This document shows, in pieces, positions 15,002 to 22,905 of a DNA stretch of 33,714 nt (position 1 is the first letter of the stretch; the number at the start of each line of letters is the position of its first letter). Source of the DNA: Xinfangfangia pollutisoli (GTDB lineage: Bacteria; Pseudomonadota; Alphaproteobacteria; Rhodobacterales; Rhodobacteraceae); NCBI RefSeq assembly GCF_020179405.1, contig NZ_JAICBZ010000044.1, forward strand, positions 1 to 33,714. The letters are read 5' to 3'. Position numbers and translations under genes: made by a program. A model generated the notes under the pieces. The model had not been told where the DNA came from and did no database searches. It saw only the letters and a program-made list of their open reading frames with translations.

Positions 15002-15625
15002 GCGGGCACTCATCGGTTGGAAGGCGACGCCGACATGGGCCTCGCAATAGGGTTTGCCGGGCAGAGAGGGCAGGCCGCAGAACCAGAAATCCTCGGTCGC
15101 GGGGTCGCCGATCGGCCATTTGCAGGTGCGCTCGGTCAGTTCCATCAGCGTCAGCTTGCGGGCGCGCTTTTCCACTTCGCGCACCGAGGCCAGCGCTTCG
15201 GGGCTGATCTCGTTCAGCCCGGGCTGGGGCGGCAGCGGCTGGCCGGCCGGCACGATCGCCTTGCGCAGCGGCAGCGGCGTGACATTCGAGGCCGGCGCCG
15301 CGGCCGCGGCGGGGGCCGCCGGACGTTCGGCCGCGCTGGCGCGGGGCTGCGCGGCGGCCGGCTCGGGGCGCGGCGGCGGGGGGGCGGTCGGCGCGGCGGC
15401 CGGCGCCTCGGCCCGGGGCGGGGCCGATGGCTCGGCGCGCGCGGGGGCGGCCGGCTTTTCCTCTTCCTCGCTGCCGCCGACACGGTTCGACAGGCCCAGG
15501 CGATGCACCTTGCCGATCACGGCATTGCGCGTGACGCCGCCCAGTTCCTTGGCGATCTGGCTGGCCGACTGGCCTTCGGCCCACATGCGCTTGAGCGTCT
15601 CGACGCGCTCGTCCGTCCAGGACAT
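14984..15625 (-). CDS. gcrA: GcrA cell cycle regulator
   Basis: A 213-residue GcrA protein. The N-terminal DNA-binding helix-turn-helix (residues 1-50) reads MSWTDERVETLKRMWAEG, SASQIAKELGGVTRNAVIGK, VHRLGLSNR. A long Pro/Ala-rich low-complexity linker (about 52-135) follows, then the C-terminal sigma-70-interacting region with a Cys/His zinc-like pattern (TCKWPIGDP, FWFCGLPSLPGKPYCEAHVGVAF). In Alphaproteobacteria GcrA works with RNA polymerase sigma-70 at promoters carrying CcrM-methylated GANTC sites. The open frame begins at 15658, but ATG 15625, preceded by GGAGAGA on the minus strand, gives the conserved MSWTDERVE start. The linker is long and very proline-rich. Confidence 0.93.
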   Translation of the reverse strand: MSWTDERVETLKRMWAEGQSASQIAKELGGVTRNAVIGKVHRLGLSNRVGGSEEEEKPAAPARAEPSAPPRAEAPAAAPTAPPPPRPEPAAAQPRASAAERPAAPAAAAAPASNVTPLPLRKAIVPAGQPLPPQPGLNEISPEALASVREVEKRARKLTLMELTERTCKWPIGDPATEDFWFCGLPSLPGKPYCEAHVGVAFQPMSARRDRRR

Positions 15626-15794
15626 CTGTCTCTCCGCCTGTATAGATGATCGGCGCATTGTAGCGGTTCGGGGCAGGGGGCCGCAAGGGCGGCTGCAGCG
15701 CCAGTGGAAGGCATGTGGGCATTGCGCGGCTGCGCCGCAAGTCTTGCTCTCGCCTCTGGCCTGCGGCCAACCGGCTCGGGCTGCGCGCCGCGCG

Positions 15795-15863
15795 GGGATA
15801 TTTGGGCAGAGAGGAAGGCGAGACCCGGTTCTTCTGCTGCCTTCCTCTCTGCAGAAATATCCC
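15795..15863. repeat. Large inverted repeat of the terminator-associated motif
   Basis: A 25-base arm at 15795-15819 is the reverse complement of 15839-15863 with two mismatches (19-base loop). The arms contain GGGATATTT and GCAGAGAGGAAGGC. They form a long hairpin between gcrA (upstream side) and the sdaA 3' end. It is the same motif as at 14826-14848. Confidence 0.75.
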
Positions 15864-15869
15864 GGGGGG

Positions 15870-15891
15870 GCCGGGGGGCTGGCCCCCCGGC
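15870..15891 (-). terminator. sdaA terminator hairpin
   Basis: GCCGGGGGG (15870-15878) and CCCCCCGGC (15883-15891) pair perfectly around CTGG. They begin five bases past the sdaA stop on the minus strand. No U-tract is present; the ATATTT motif follows instead. Confidence 0.7.
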
Positions 15892-15895
15892 GGGT

Positions 15896-17275
15896 TCAGC
15901 AGTTCGGCACGTTGACCGCCAGCCCGCCCAGCGAGGTTTCCTTGTATTTCTCGTGCATGTCATGGCCGGTCTGGCGCATCGTCTCGATACAGGCGTCCAG
16001 GCTGACCAGATGCTGCCCGTCGCCCCGCAGCGAAAGCGAGGCGGCCGAGACCGCCTTGATCGCCCCCAGCCCGTTGCGTTCGATGCAGGGCACCTGCACC
16101 AGGCCCTTCACCGGGTCGCAGGTCATGCCAAGGTGATGTTCCAGCGCGATTTCCGCAGCGTTTTCCACCTGTTCCGGCGTGCCGCCCAGAACGGCGGCCA
16201 GACCTGCCGCCGCCATGGCCGCGGCGCTGCCCACTTCGGCCTGACAGCCGCATTCGGCGCCCGAGATGCTGGCATTGTGCTTGGCCAGCCCGCCGATCGC
16301 GGCGGCGGTCAGCAGGAACTCGCCCACCCGCGCGGGCGAGGCGCCGGGCACATGGTCCAGCCAATAGCGGATCACGGCGGGCACCACGCCGGCCGCGCCA
16401 TTGGTCGGCGCCGTCACCACCTGGCCGCCGGCGGCGTTTTCCTCGTTCACCGCCATGGCGTAGAGGCTCATCCAGTCGTTGATCACATGCGGCGCGACCA
16501 GGTTCAGCCCGCGTTCGGCCAGCAGCGCGTCGTGAATGCCCTTTGCGCGCCTGCGCACCTTCAGCCCGCCGGGCAGGATGCCTTCGCCCTTCATGCCGCG
16601 GCTGATGCAGGCGTTCATCACCTCCCAGATCCGGGCCATGCCGCGGTCCAGCTCGGTGGCCGAGCGGAATTTCAGCTCGTTGGCGCGTTTCATCGCCGCA
16701 ATCGACAGGCCCGAATCCCTGGCCATCGCCAGCATCTCGGCGCCGCTTTCGAACGGATAGGGCACATCGGCCCGGGCGCGGGCCTTGGCGCCGCCGGCCT
16801 CGGCCAGTTCGGCCGCGGTCAGCACGAAACCGCCGCCGATCGAATAATAGGTCTCTTCCAGGATCACGTCGCCCTGGGCGTCGGTCGCGCGCAGCACCAT
16901 GCCATTGGCATGGCCGGGCAGGGCGGGGCCATAGTCGAACAACAGATCCTTGGTCGGATCGAAGGCCAGAACCGGCAGGCCGGGCGCGGTGATCTGCTTC
17001 GTCTCGCGGATCGCCTGCAGTGCCGCTTCGGCCTTCTCGGCGTCATAGGTTTCGGGGGCAAAGCCCGCCAGGCCCAGAATCGTGGCGCGGTCGGTGGCAT
17101 GGCCGACGCCGGTGAAGGCCAAGGAGCCGTGCAATGCCGCGCGCAGGCCATGGGCCTGGAAGGGCGAGGCGCGCAGCAGGTCCAGAAAGCGCGCGGCCGC
17201 GACCATCGGGCCCATCGTATGGCTGGACGAGGGGCCGATGCCGACCTTGAACATGTCGAAGACGGAAAGGAACAT
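15896..17275 (-). CDS. sdaA: L-serine ammonia-lyase (L-serine dehydratase), iron-sulfur type
   Basis: A 459-residue single-chain L-serine dehydratase that converts L-serine to pyruvate and ammonia using a [4Fe-4S] cluster. The N-terminal beta domain begins [21 protein letters not shown] (residues 4-24). The catalytic alpha domain has [12 protein letters not shown] (289-300) and the cluster ligands Cys344 (ECGCQAEVG), Cys386 (GMTCDPVKG) and Cys397 ([10 protein letters not shown]). The protein ends in Cys459 (NVPNC). In the Legionella enzyme the C-terminal cysteine occupies the active site as the fourth cluster ligand, and this one is placed to do the same. ATG 17275 follows GGAGA on the minus strand. 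A GST gene on the same strand lies 153 bases upstream. Confidence 0.95.
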   Translation of the reverse strand: MFLSVFDMFKVGIGPSSSHTMGPMVAAARFLDLLRASPFQAHGLRAALHGSLAFTGVGHATDRATILGLAGFAPETYDAEKAEAALQAIRETKQITAPGLPVLAFDPTKDLLFDYGPALPGHANGMVLRATDAQGDVILEETYYSIGGGFVLTAAELAEAGGAKARARADVPYPFESGAEMLAMARDSGLSIAAMKRANELKFRSATELDRGMARIWEVMNACISRGMKGEGILPGGLKVRRRAKGIHDALLAERGLNLVAPHVINDWMSLYAMAVNEENAAGGQVVTAPTNGAAGVVPAVIRYWLDHVPGASPARVGEFLLTAAAIGGLAKHNASISGAECGCQAEVGSAAAMAAAGLAAVLGGTPEQVENAAEIALEHHLGMTCDPVKGLVQVPCIERNGLGAIKAVSAASLSLRGDGQHLVSLDACIETMRQTGHDMHEKYKETSLGGLAVNVPNC

Positions 17276-17428
17276 GGCGGGTCTCCTCGCGCTGAGGCTG
17301 CACCATGGCCCGGCCCGCCGCGCGGTGAAAGGCGGAAAGCGACACTGCCGGGGGCGGTGGCGTCAGCCGCAGGATGGGCCGGCGCGGCACCGCGTGCGGG
17401 CCACGCGCGCCGGGCCGCCCCGATCGGC

Positions 17429-18100
17429 TCAGCGCGAGGGGATCTCGCCCCGCGGCGGGGCGGTGAAGGGCCGGTGGCCCAGATCTTCCTCGGCCGCAAT
17501 CGCCACGGCGGCCGGCCGTGCCTCGGCCTTTGCCGCATGTTCGGCCAGACCGGGGAAGGCGTCGAGATGGAACCAGGTCACATGCTCGGCCGGATATTGC
17601 GCCGCCCAGCGGGTCAGCACCACCAGATAGGCCGAAAGCGGGCCCAGGGGCGGGAACAGTTCGGGCGTGCGCCGCATCGCAGCCTCGATCAGCCCCAGCG
17701 AATTCAGGATCCGGGCCGCGGCCAGCGTGATCATCGCCGGCTCGCCTTCCGGGTCGACATGCCGCCAGGGCCGGATCATCCGGATCAGATCGGCATGCAG
17801 CGTGTTCGACAGGAAGAAAAGCCATTTCAGAAAGGCCGGCCGGTTCGGCGTGCCGGGCGCGGGGCCAAGCCCGTAGGTCTCGGCCAGCCACAGAAGCGCG
17901 GCGCCGGTTTCCGAGACCGGCCCCTGCGGCGTTTCCAGCACGGGAATCGTTCCCGTGGGGTTCAGCGCCCGATAGGCGGGCGAGTCGAGCCCCCCCGCGC
18001 GCCGGTCGATCGACACGATATCAAGCGCAATTCCGGCCTCTCTGGCGACGAGGCGCAGAATGGTTGCGGCAGTATCGGGGGAGTGATGGAGCCGAAGCAT
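17429..18100 (-). CDS. Glutathione S-transferase family protein
   Basis: A 223-residue cytosolic GST. The thioredoxin-like N-terminal domain (1-80) has HHSPDTAATILRLVAREAGI with a Ser/Thr region in the place of the catalytic residue, the cis-proline strand LNPTGTIPVLETPQGPVSETGAALLWLAE, and the G-site Glu-Thr. The all-helical C-terminal domain follows. The substrate is unknown. The open frame extends to 18844, over rpiA, but the recognisable protein begins at ATG 18100. No ribosome binding site is seen, and a promoter-like pair lies only a few bases upstream. It is divergent from rpiA and upstream of sdaA. Confidence 0.87.
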   Translation of the reverse strand: MLRLHHSPDTAATILRLVAREAGIALDIVSIDRRAGGLDSPAYRALNPTGTIPVLETPQGPVSETGAALLWLAETYGLGPAPGTPNRPAFLKWLFFLSNTLHADLIRMIRPWRHVDPEGEPAMITLAAARILNSLGLIEAAMRRTPELFPPLGPLSAYLVVLTRWAAQYPAEHVTWFHLDAFPGLAEHAAKAEARPAAVAIAAEEDLGHRPFTAPPRGEIPSR

Positions 18101-18110
18101 GGCTATGCTC

Positions 18111-18139
18111 TGTATACTTTTGATGCCAACTTGCACCAA
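18111..18139 (-). promoter_or_regulatory. Candidate promoter of the GST gene
   Basis: On the minus strand TTGGTG (complement of 18134-18139), a 17-base spacer and TATACA (complement of 18111-18116) resemble a sigma-70 promoter. The transcript would start near 18104, only a few bases before the ATG at 18100, which fits the absence of a ribosome binding site there. Confidence 0.35.
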
Positions 18140-18389
18140 ATGGAACGGGCTGTCATCCCCTGCAATCATCCGCAGGGCGAGTCTGGGGAAAAGAATGTCC
18201 GGCGGTCGCCGGGGGCGCTGGTTCAGGGGTCGGAAAAGGCCGGGGTCCGGGCCGCGTTTCGCGGCGGTTCGGCTGCGCTTCGGGCAGGGCTGCGGGGCGG
18301 GCTGCGGGGGCGGGGCCGGCAAAAGCCTCTCGCCCTTCGGGGGGCTTTGCGCTAAGCCCCGGGGACCGCCTTCCTGCCGGAGACCGATC
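18140..18389. other. GC-rich divergent region before rpiA
   Basis: No gene is supported. It has G-rich repetitive sequence (GGGCTGCGGG units near 18285-18310) and an imperfect hairpin CAAAAGCC/GGCTTTG at about 18320-18350. GGAGA at 18379-18383 is the rpiA ribosome binding site. The rpiA promoter should lie here. Confidence 0.35.
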
Positions 18390-19175
18390 ATGCCCGCCGA
18401 TCTGAACCCCATCGACAAGGCCAAGTTCGTCGCGGCCAAGCGCGCGGTGGAATTCGTGGAAAACGGGATGAAGCTGGGGCTTGGCACCGGCTCGACCGCG
18501 GCCTGGATGGTGCGCTGCCTGGCCGAGCGGATGCGCGAGGAAGGCCTGCGGGTGGTGGGCGTGCCGACAAGCCGGCGCACGGCGGAACTGGCGGCAAGCC
18601 TGGGCATTCCGGTCAGCAGCCTGGACGATGTGAAATGGCTGGACCTGACCATCGACGGCGCCGATGAATTCGACCCGAACCTGAACCTGATCAAGGGCGG
18701 CGGCGCGGCGCTGCTGCAGGAAAAGATCGTCGCCACCGCCTCGGACCAGATGATCGTGATCGCCGATGCCGCGAAGGAAGTCACCCAGCTGGGCGCCTTC
18801 CCGCTGCCGGTCGAGGTGATCCCCTTCGGCTGGCAGACGACCAAGGCGCTGGTCGAGGAGACGCTGGTCTCGATGGAGGTGATGGGCCGCGACGTGACGC
18901 TGCGGATGAACGGCGACCGTCCCTTGGTGACGGATGAGGCGAATTACATCCTGGACCTGCATCTGAACCGGATCGGCAATGCGCGGCAACTGGCGCTGGT
19001 GCTGAACCAGATCCCGGGCGTGGTGGAAAACGGGCTGTTCATCGACATCTGCGACATCGTGGTGATCGGCGAGGCCTCGGGCAAGGTGTCCGTCCGCGAC
19101 GTGAACACCGGGCGGGTCGAGGACGACCAGATCTATTTCGCGCCGTCAGACAATATCTTCGCCGATCTCGACTGA
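18390..19175 (+). CDS. rpiA: Ribose-5-phosphate isomerase A
   Basis: A 261-residue RpiA, which interconverts ribose 5-phosphate and ribulose 5-phosphate in the pentose phosphate pathway. The phosphate-binding loop GLGTGSTAAWMV (about residues 30-41), the catalytic loop LTIDGADEFDPNLNLIKGGGAALLQEK (about 89-115, Asp and Lys active-site residues) and the C-terminal GLFIDICDIVVIG are all present. The length is slightly above the E. coli protein because of a C-terminal extension (VRDVNTGRVEDDQIYFAPSDNIFADLD). The open frame runs upstream to 18099, but ATG 18390 follows GGAGA and starts the family N-terminus. It is convergent with the sulfotransferase; a GGCGCC/GGCGCC hairpin (about 19188-19203) lies at the junction. 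Confidence 0.94.
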   Translation: MPADLNPIDKAKFVAAKRAVEFVENGMKLGLGTGSTAAWMVRCLAERMREEGLRVVGVPTSRRTAELAASLGIPVSSLDDVKWLDLTIDGADEFDPNLNLIKGGGAALLQEKIVATASDQMIVIADAAKEVTQLGAFPLPVEVIPFGWQTTKALVEETLVSMEVMGRDVTLRMNGDRPLVTDEANYILDLHLNRIGNARQLALVLNQIPGVVENGLFIDICDIVVIGEASGKVSVRDVNTGRVEDDQIYFAPSDNIFADLD

Positions 19176-19192
19176 CCGGGCGGGGGGCGCCG

Positions 19193-19975
19193 TCAGGCGC
19201 CGTGTTCTGCCCGCGTTTCGGCGCGTATCTCGGCGCGGAAGCGGGCGTGCCAGTCGCGGCTGACCGCATCGGCAAGCCGGGCCAGACCCGGGCGCAGCGC
19301 ATCAGGCGGCGCAGGCAGCCCCAGTGCCACGCAGATCCGGTGAACCGCGGCCGCGGGCCGGGCTGACAGCGCGTCATAGTCGATGGTCAGGGGCGTGATC
19401 CGCTGATCGCGGAACCAGGCCCGCCAGGCGGCCTCGGCCCGCTCCAGCCCGTCGAGCCGGGCCTTGATCCGGGCGAAGTCATAGGCGGGCGGCTGGGGCG
19501 GGGCCAGGCGTTCCACCTCGGTCCCGTCGGGGGCCGCATGCCACAGGCCGGTCTGTTCGGCCTTCACCAGCGAGATCGCCTGGGCCAGTTTGTTGGGCCG
19601 GGTCAGATGGATGCACAGCACCCGCCCGAATGCCGCCTGCAGCCGGTCGAGATCGCAGGCCTGGCCGGGATGCGCCAGGTCGATCAGCGCCATCAGACGG
19701 GCAAGACTGTCCTGCATCAGCCGGATGCCGCAGATATCGCCCGCGCCCCGGCCGGCCGTGCGCGCCGCGGCCAGCATGGCGCGGGCATGGGAAGGCGTGC
19801 CCCGGTCGGTCTCGGGCGGCAGGCCCCATTCGGCGGCCCAGACCGGATCGACATCGGCCATGAAGAAGGAATCCGGCGTGCCGGCGCCCGCGGTCGCGGC
19901 CAGCAGATCACACAGAAGCGTGCTGCCGCTGCGGGGCGTGCTGCACAGAAGATAGCAGTCGTAAGGCGCGGGCAT
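19193..19975 (-). CDS. Stf0-type sulfotransferase
   Basis: A 260-residue sulfotransferase of the Stf0 type (named from mycobacterial trehalose sulfotransferase; in Proteobacteria often annotated as LPS sulfotransferase). The PAPS 5'-phosphosulfate loop is CSTPRSGSTLLCDLL (11-25). CIHLTRPNKLAQAISLVKAEQTGLWH is the second PAPS-binding motif with its Arg/Ser. TIDYDALSARP and the following helix complete the fold. The acceptor could be a surface glycan or lipid, but nothing nearby identifies it. The open frame continues to 21658 over gor, but ATG 19975 begins the recognisable protein. The gene stands alone, convergent with rpiA and divergent from gor. Confidence 0.85.
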   Translation of the reverse strand: MPAPYDCYLLCSTPRSGSTLLCDLLAATAGAGTPDSFFMADVDPVWAAEWGLPPETDRGTPSHARAMLAAARTAGRGAGDICGIRLMQDSLARLMALIDLAHPGQACDLDRLQAAFGRVLCIHLTRPNKLAQAISLVKAEQTGLWHAAPDGTEVERLAPPQPPAYDFARIKARLDGLERAEAAWRAWFRDQRITPLTIDYDALSARPAAAVHRICVALGLPAPPDALRPGLARLADAVSRDWHARFRAEIRAETRAEHGA

Positions 19976-20083
19976 TGCGGGATCCAGCCAGTGGTGCCGC
20001 CGCAGCCTAGGCCGGGGGGCGGGCCTGCGCAACGGGCGGGGCCGGCTTGGCCGCCCTGGCGGCCTGCGCCCTGCGTCCTGCAG

Positions 20084-20111
20084 GGGCGACGGGGGCAAGG
20101 GCGACGGGGGC
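20084..20111. repeat. Short tandem repeat
   Basis: GGGCGACGGGGGC occurs twice with a 15-base period (20084-20096 and 20099-20111), in the 210-base divergent region between the sulfotransferase and gor genes. No gene is seen in that region. The repeat may be simple-sequence drift. Confidence 0.6.
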
Positions 20112-20185
20112 GGGGCGCGGCACGCCGCTCTGGCCTTTCGGGGGGCGCTGTGGGATACCCGGACAACCCTTGATGAGGATGATGG

Positions 20186-21628
20186 ATGACATTCGATCTT
20201 GACCTTTTCGTCATCGGCGGCGGCTCGGGCGGGGTGCGCGCGGCGCGGATGGCGGCGGCAACGGGCGCCAGGGTCGCGCTGGCCGAGGCCAGCCGCATGG
20301 GCGGCACCTGCGTGATCCGCGGCTGCGTGCCGAAGAAGCTGATGGTCTTCGCCAGTTCGTTCCGCGAGATGCCGGCCGAGGCGCGGGCCTATGGCTGGGA
20401 CATGCCCGACGGCGCCTTCGACTGGACGGCGTTCCGCCCCAAGCTGCATGCCGAACTTGACCGGCTGGAAGGCGTCTATCGCCGGCTGCTGGAGGGCTCG
20501 GGCATTGCGATTCACGACCAAAGGGCGCGGCTGGCCGATGCCCATACGGTCGAACTGGCCGACGGCCAGCGCTTCACCGCGAAACATGTTCTGGTCGCCA
20601 CCGGCGGCTGGGCCGAGCGGCCGGATCTGCCGGGCGCCGAGCTGGGCATGGTCTCGGACGACATCTTCCTGATGGACAAGCTGCCGCGCAGCATCCTGGT
20701 CGTCGGCGGTGGCTTCATCGCCTGCGAAATGGCCTGCATCCTGCAGGGGCTGGGCGTCGAGGTGACGCAGTATTACCGCGGCGCGCAGATCCTGCGCGGC
20801 TTCGATGACGAGGCGCGCGGGCTGGTGGCCGAGGCGATGAAGGCACGCGGGGTGAACCTGCATTGCGGCACGACTATCGTCGAGATGGCCGAGGCGGGCG
20901 CCGATCACAGCCTGACCGGCACCGAAACGGGCGGCGTGATGGGCGCCCCGGTGGGCGAGACCCGCGCGCCGCAGGGCAAACGGGGCGGGCCGATCTGGGT
21001 CAAGGCCACGAATGGCACGGAAACCACCTTTGACGCGGTGCTGTTCGCCACCGGCCGCCGGCCGAACACGGCGGGGCTGGGGCTGGAAGACCTGGGCGTC
21101 CAGCTGGGCCGCCGCGGCGAGATCGTGGTGGATGCCTATAGCCAGACCGCCGTGCCCTCGATCTACGCGATCGGCGATGTGACCGACCGCATCAACCTGA
21201 CCCCGGTCGCGATCCGCGAGGGCATGGCGTTTTCGCGCACCGTCTTCGAGGGCCTGCCCACGGCGGTGGACCATGATCTGGTGCCCAGCGCGGTCTTCAC
21301 CCAGCCCGAACTGGGCAGCGTCGGGCTGACCGAGGAAGCGGCGCGGGCGCAGGAACCGATCGAGGTCTATGCCACCTCGTTCCGCCCGATGCGCAGCGCC
21401 TTTGCCGGGGCGTCGGACCGAGTGCTGATGAAACTGATCGTGTCGCAGGCCACGCGGAAGGTTCTGGGGTGTCATATCGTCGCGCCCGATGCGGGCGAAA
21501 TGATCCAGCTGGCCGCCATCGCGGTGAAGATGGGCGCCACGAAAGAGGATTTCGACCGGACCGTGGCGGTGCATCCGACCATGGCCGAAGAGATGGTGAC
21601 GATGCGCCAGCCGGTGCGAAAGGGCTGA
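20186..21628 (+). CDS. gor: Glutathione-disulfide reductase
   Basis: A 480-residue FAD/NADPH disulfide oxidoreductase that keeps glutathione reduced. It has the FAD motif FVIGGGSGGVRAARMAA (8-24), redox-active Cys42 and Cys47 in GGTCVIRGCVPKKLM, the NADPH motif VVGGGFIACEMA, FATGRRPNT, the FAD-binding YAIGDVTDRINLTPVAIREG, and catalytic His463/Glu468 (VHPTMAEEMV). About 25 extra residues occur at about 243-270 (Gly/Arg-rich, GGVMGAPVGETRAPQGKRGG) between two strands of the NADPH domain, where typical enzymes have a short turn. GAGGATGATGG precedes ATG 20186. A GST gene lies nearby at 17429, but they are not in one operon. Confidence 0.94.
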   Translation: MTFDLDLFVIGGGSGGVRAARMAAATGARVALAEASRMGGTCVIRGCVPKKLMVFASSFREMPAEARAYGWDMPDGAFDWTAFRPKLHAELDRLEGVYRRLLEGSGIAIHDQRARLADAHTVELADGQRFTAKHVLVATGGWAERPDLPGAELGMVSDDIFLMDKLPRSILVVGGGFIACEMACILQGLGVEVTQYYRGAQILRGFDDEARGLVAEAMKARGVNLHCGTTIVEMAEAGADHSLTGTETGGVMGAPVGETRAPQGKRGGPIWVKATNGTETTFDAVLFATGRRPNTAGLGLEDLGVQLGRRGEIVVDAYSQTAVPSIYAIGDVTDRINLTPVAIREGMAFSRTVFEGLPTAVDHDLVPSAVFTQPELGSVGLTEEAARAQEPIEVYATSFRPMRSAFAGASDRVLMKLIVSQATRKVLGCHIVAPDAGEMIQLAAIAVKMGATKEDFDRTVAVHPTMAEEMVTMRQPVRKG

Positions 21629-21693
21629 TGCGCGCTTGAATTCTCGCGCGGGATGCACAATTCCGAGGCAGCAAGGACAGAGAGGGACGATTT

Positions 21694-22905
21694 ATGGCGG
21701 GAAGCGGAGGCCCCTGGGGGGGCGGAGGCGGCGGTGGCGATGACGACCGGGGCGGAAACCGCGGGCAGGGCGATGATGACCGCCGCCCGGGCAACCGGCG
21801 ACCGGGCGAAGGCGGGCCGCAGATTCCCGAGATCGACGAGATCATGCGCAAGGGGCAGGAACAGCTTCGCGTGCTGATGGGCGGCCGTGGCCGCCAGAAC
21901 GGCGGCCCGCGCGGGCCGAACCGTGGCCCGGGCCGGTCGGGCCTGCCGCCCCTGTTCACGCCGCAGGGCATCGCCCTGGGCGCGCTGGCGCTGGTGGCGG
22001 GTTGGGCCTTCATGTCCTTCTACACGGTCAAGACCGAAGAACGCTCGGTCGAGCTGTTCCTGGGCGAGACGGCGGGCGTCGGCCAGCCGGGCCTGAATTT
22101 CGCGCCCTGGCCGCTGGTGACCTATGAAAAGATCCTGGTGACGGGCGAGCGCACGACCGAAATCGGCATGGCCTCGACCACCGATGGCGGGCTGATGCTG
22201 ACGCGCGACCAGAACATCGTCGATATCGGCTTCCAGGTGGTGTGGAACATCTCGGACCCCGAGAAATACCTGTTCAACCTGGAAAATCCCGAAGACACGA
22301 TCCGCGCCGTCTCGGAAAGCGCGATGCGCGACATCATCGCCCGCAGCGAGCTGTCGCCGATCCTGAACCGCGACCGGGGCGTGATTGCCAGCGATCTGCG
22401 CAAGGCCGTGCAGGCGACGCTGGACAGCTACAATTCCGGCATCAACGTGATCCGGGTCAACCTGCAGCGGGCCCAGCCCCCGCGTGAGGTGATCGACAGT
22501 TTCCGCGAAGTGCAGGCCGCCCAGCAGGAACGCGACCGGCTTGAGAAAGAGGCCGACGCCTATGCCAACAAGGCGACGGCGGGCGCGCGCGGCGAGGCGG
22601 CGCAGCTTCTGGAACAGGCCGAGGCCTATCGCGCCAATGCGGTGAACTCGGCCCAGGGTGAGGCCGCGCGCTTCATCTCGGTCTACGACGAATATGTGAA
22701 GGCGCCCGAAGTGACCCGGCGCCGGCTGTATCTGGAGACGATGGAAAAGGTGCTGGCCGGGATGAACAAGGTCATCCTCGACGGCGTGCAGGGCGGCCCC
22801 GAAGGCGGCCAGGGCGTGGTGCCCTTCCTGCCGCTGAACGATCTTGCCCGCCCGGTGCCCGCGGCCCCCGCCGCCGGTGCCGCCGCGACCGGAGGGACCA
22901 ACTGA
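21694..22905 (+). CDS. hflK: FtsH protease regulator HflK
   Basis: A 403-residue membrane-anchored SPFH-family protein. A Gly/Asp/Arg-rich cytoplasmic N-terminus (1-85) precedes one membrane helix (about 91-110), then the periplasmic SPFH/band-7 domain (VKTEERSVELFLGE, QNIVDIGFQVVWNISDPEKYLFN, ESAMRDIIARSELSPIL), a charged coiled coil (about 265-340) and an Ala/Pro-rich tail. HflK and HflC form the cage around FtsH that controls degradation of membrane proteins. The ribosome binding site is GAGAGGGA just before ATG 21694. Its TGA stop shares one base with the hflC start (TGATG), so the two are translationally coupled and made together. Confidence 0.95.
   Translation: MAGSGGPWGGGGGGGDDDRGGNRGQGDDDRRPGNRRPGEGGPQIPEIDEIMRKGQEQLRVLMGGRGRQNGGPRGPNRGPGRSGLPPLFTPQGIALGALALVAGWAFMSFYTVKTEERSVELFLGETAGVGQPGLNFAPWPLVTYEKILVTGERTTEIGMASTTDGGLMLTRDQNIVDIGFQVVWNISDPEKYLFNLENPEDTIRAVSESAMRDIIARSELSPILNRDRGVIASDLRKAVQATLDSYNSGINVIRVNLQRAQPPREVIDSFREVQAAQQERDRLEKEADAYANKATAGARGEAAQLLEQAEAYRANAVNSAQGEAARFISVYDEYVKAPEVTRRRLYLETMEKVLAGMNKVILDGVQGGPEGGQGVVPFLPLNDLARPVPAAPAAGAAATGGTN

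Noticed and set aside
15704-18355. Very long plus-strand open frame (883 codons).
   Set aside because: It is the antisense shadow of sdaA and the GST gene in a GC-rich genome; the minus-strand proteins have clear motifs and starts.
18390-18390. Riboswitch or leader RNA upstream of rpiA.
   Set aside because: The 289-base region is repetitive and G-rich, but I found no conserved riboswitch core or attenuator.
19193-21658. Minus-strand frame of 821 codons ending in the sulfotransferase.
   Set aside because: Only the last 260 residues are a recognisable protein; the rest is antisense to gor.
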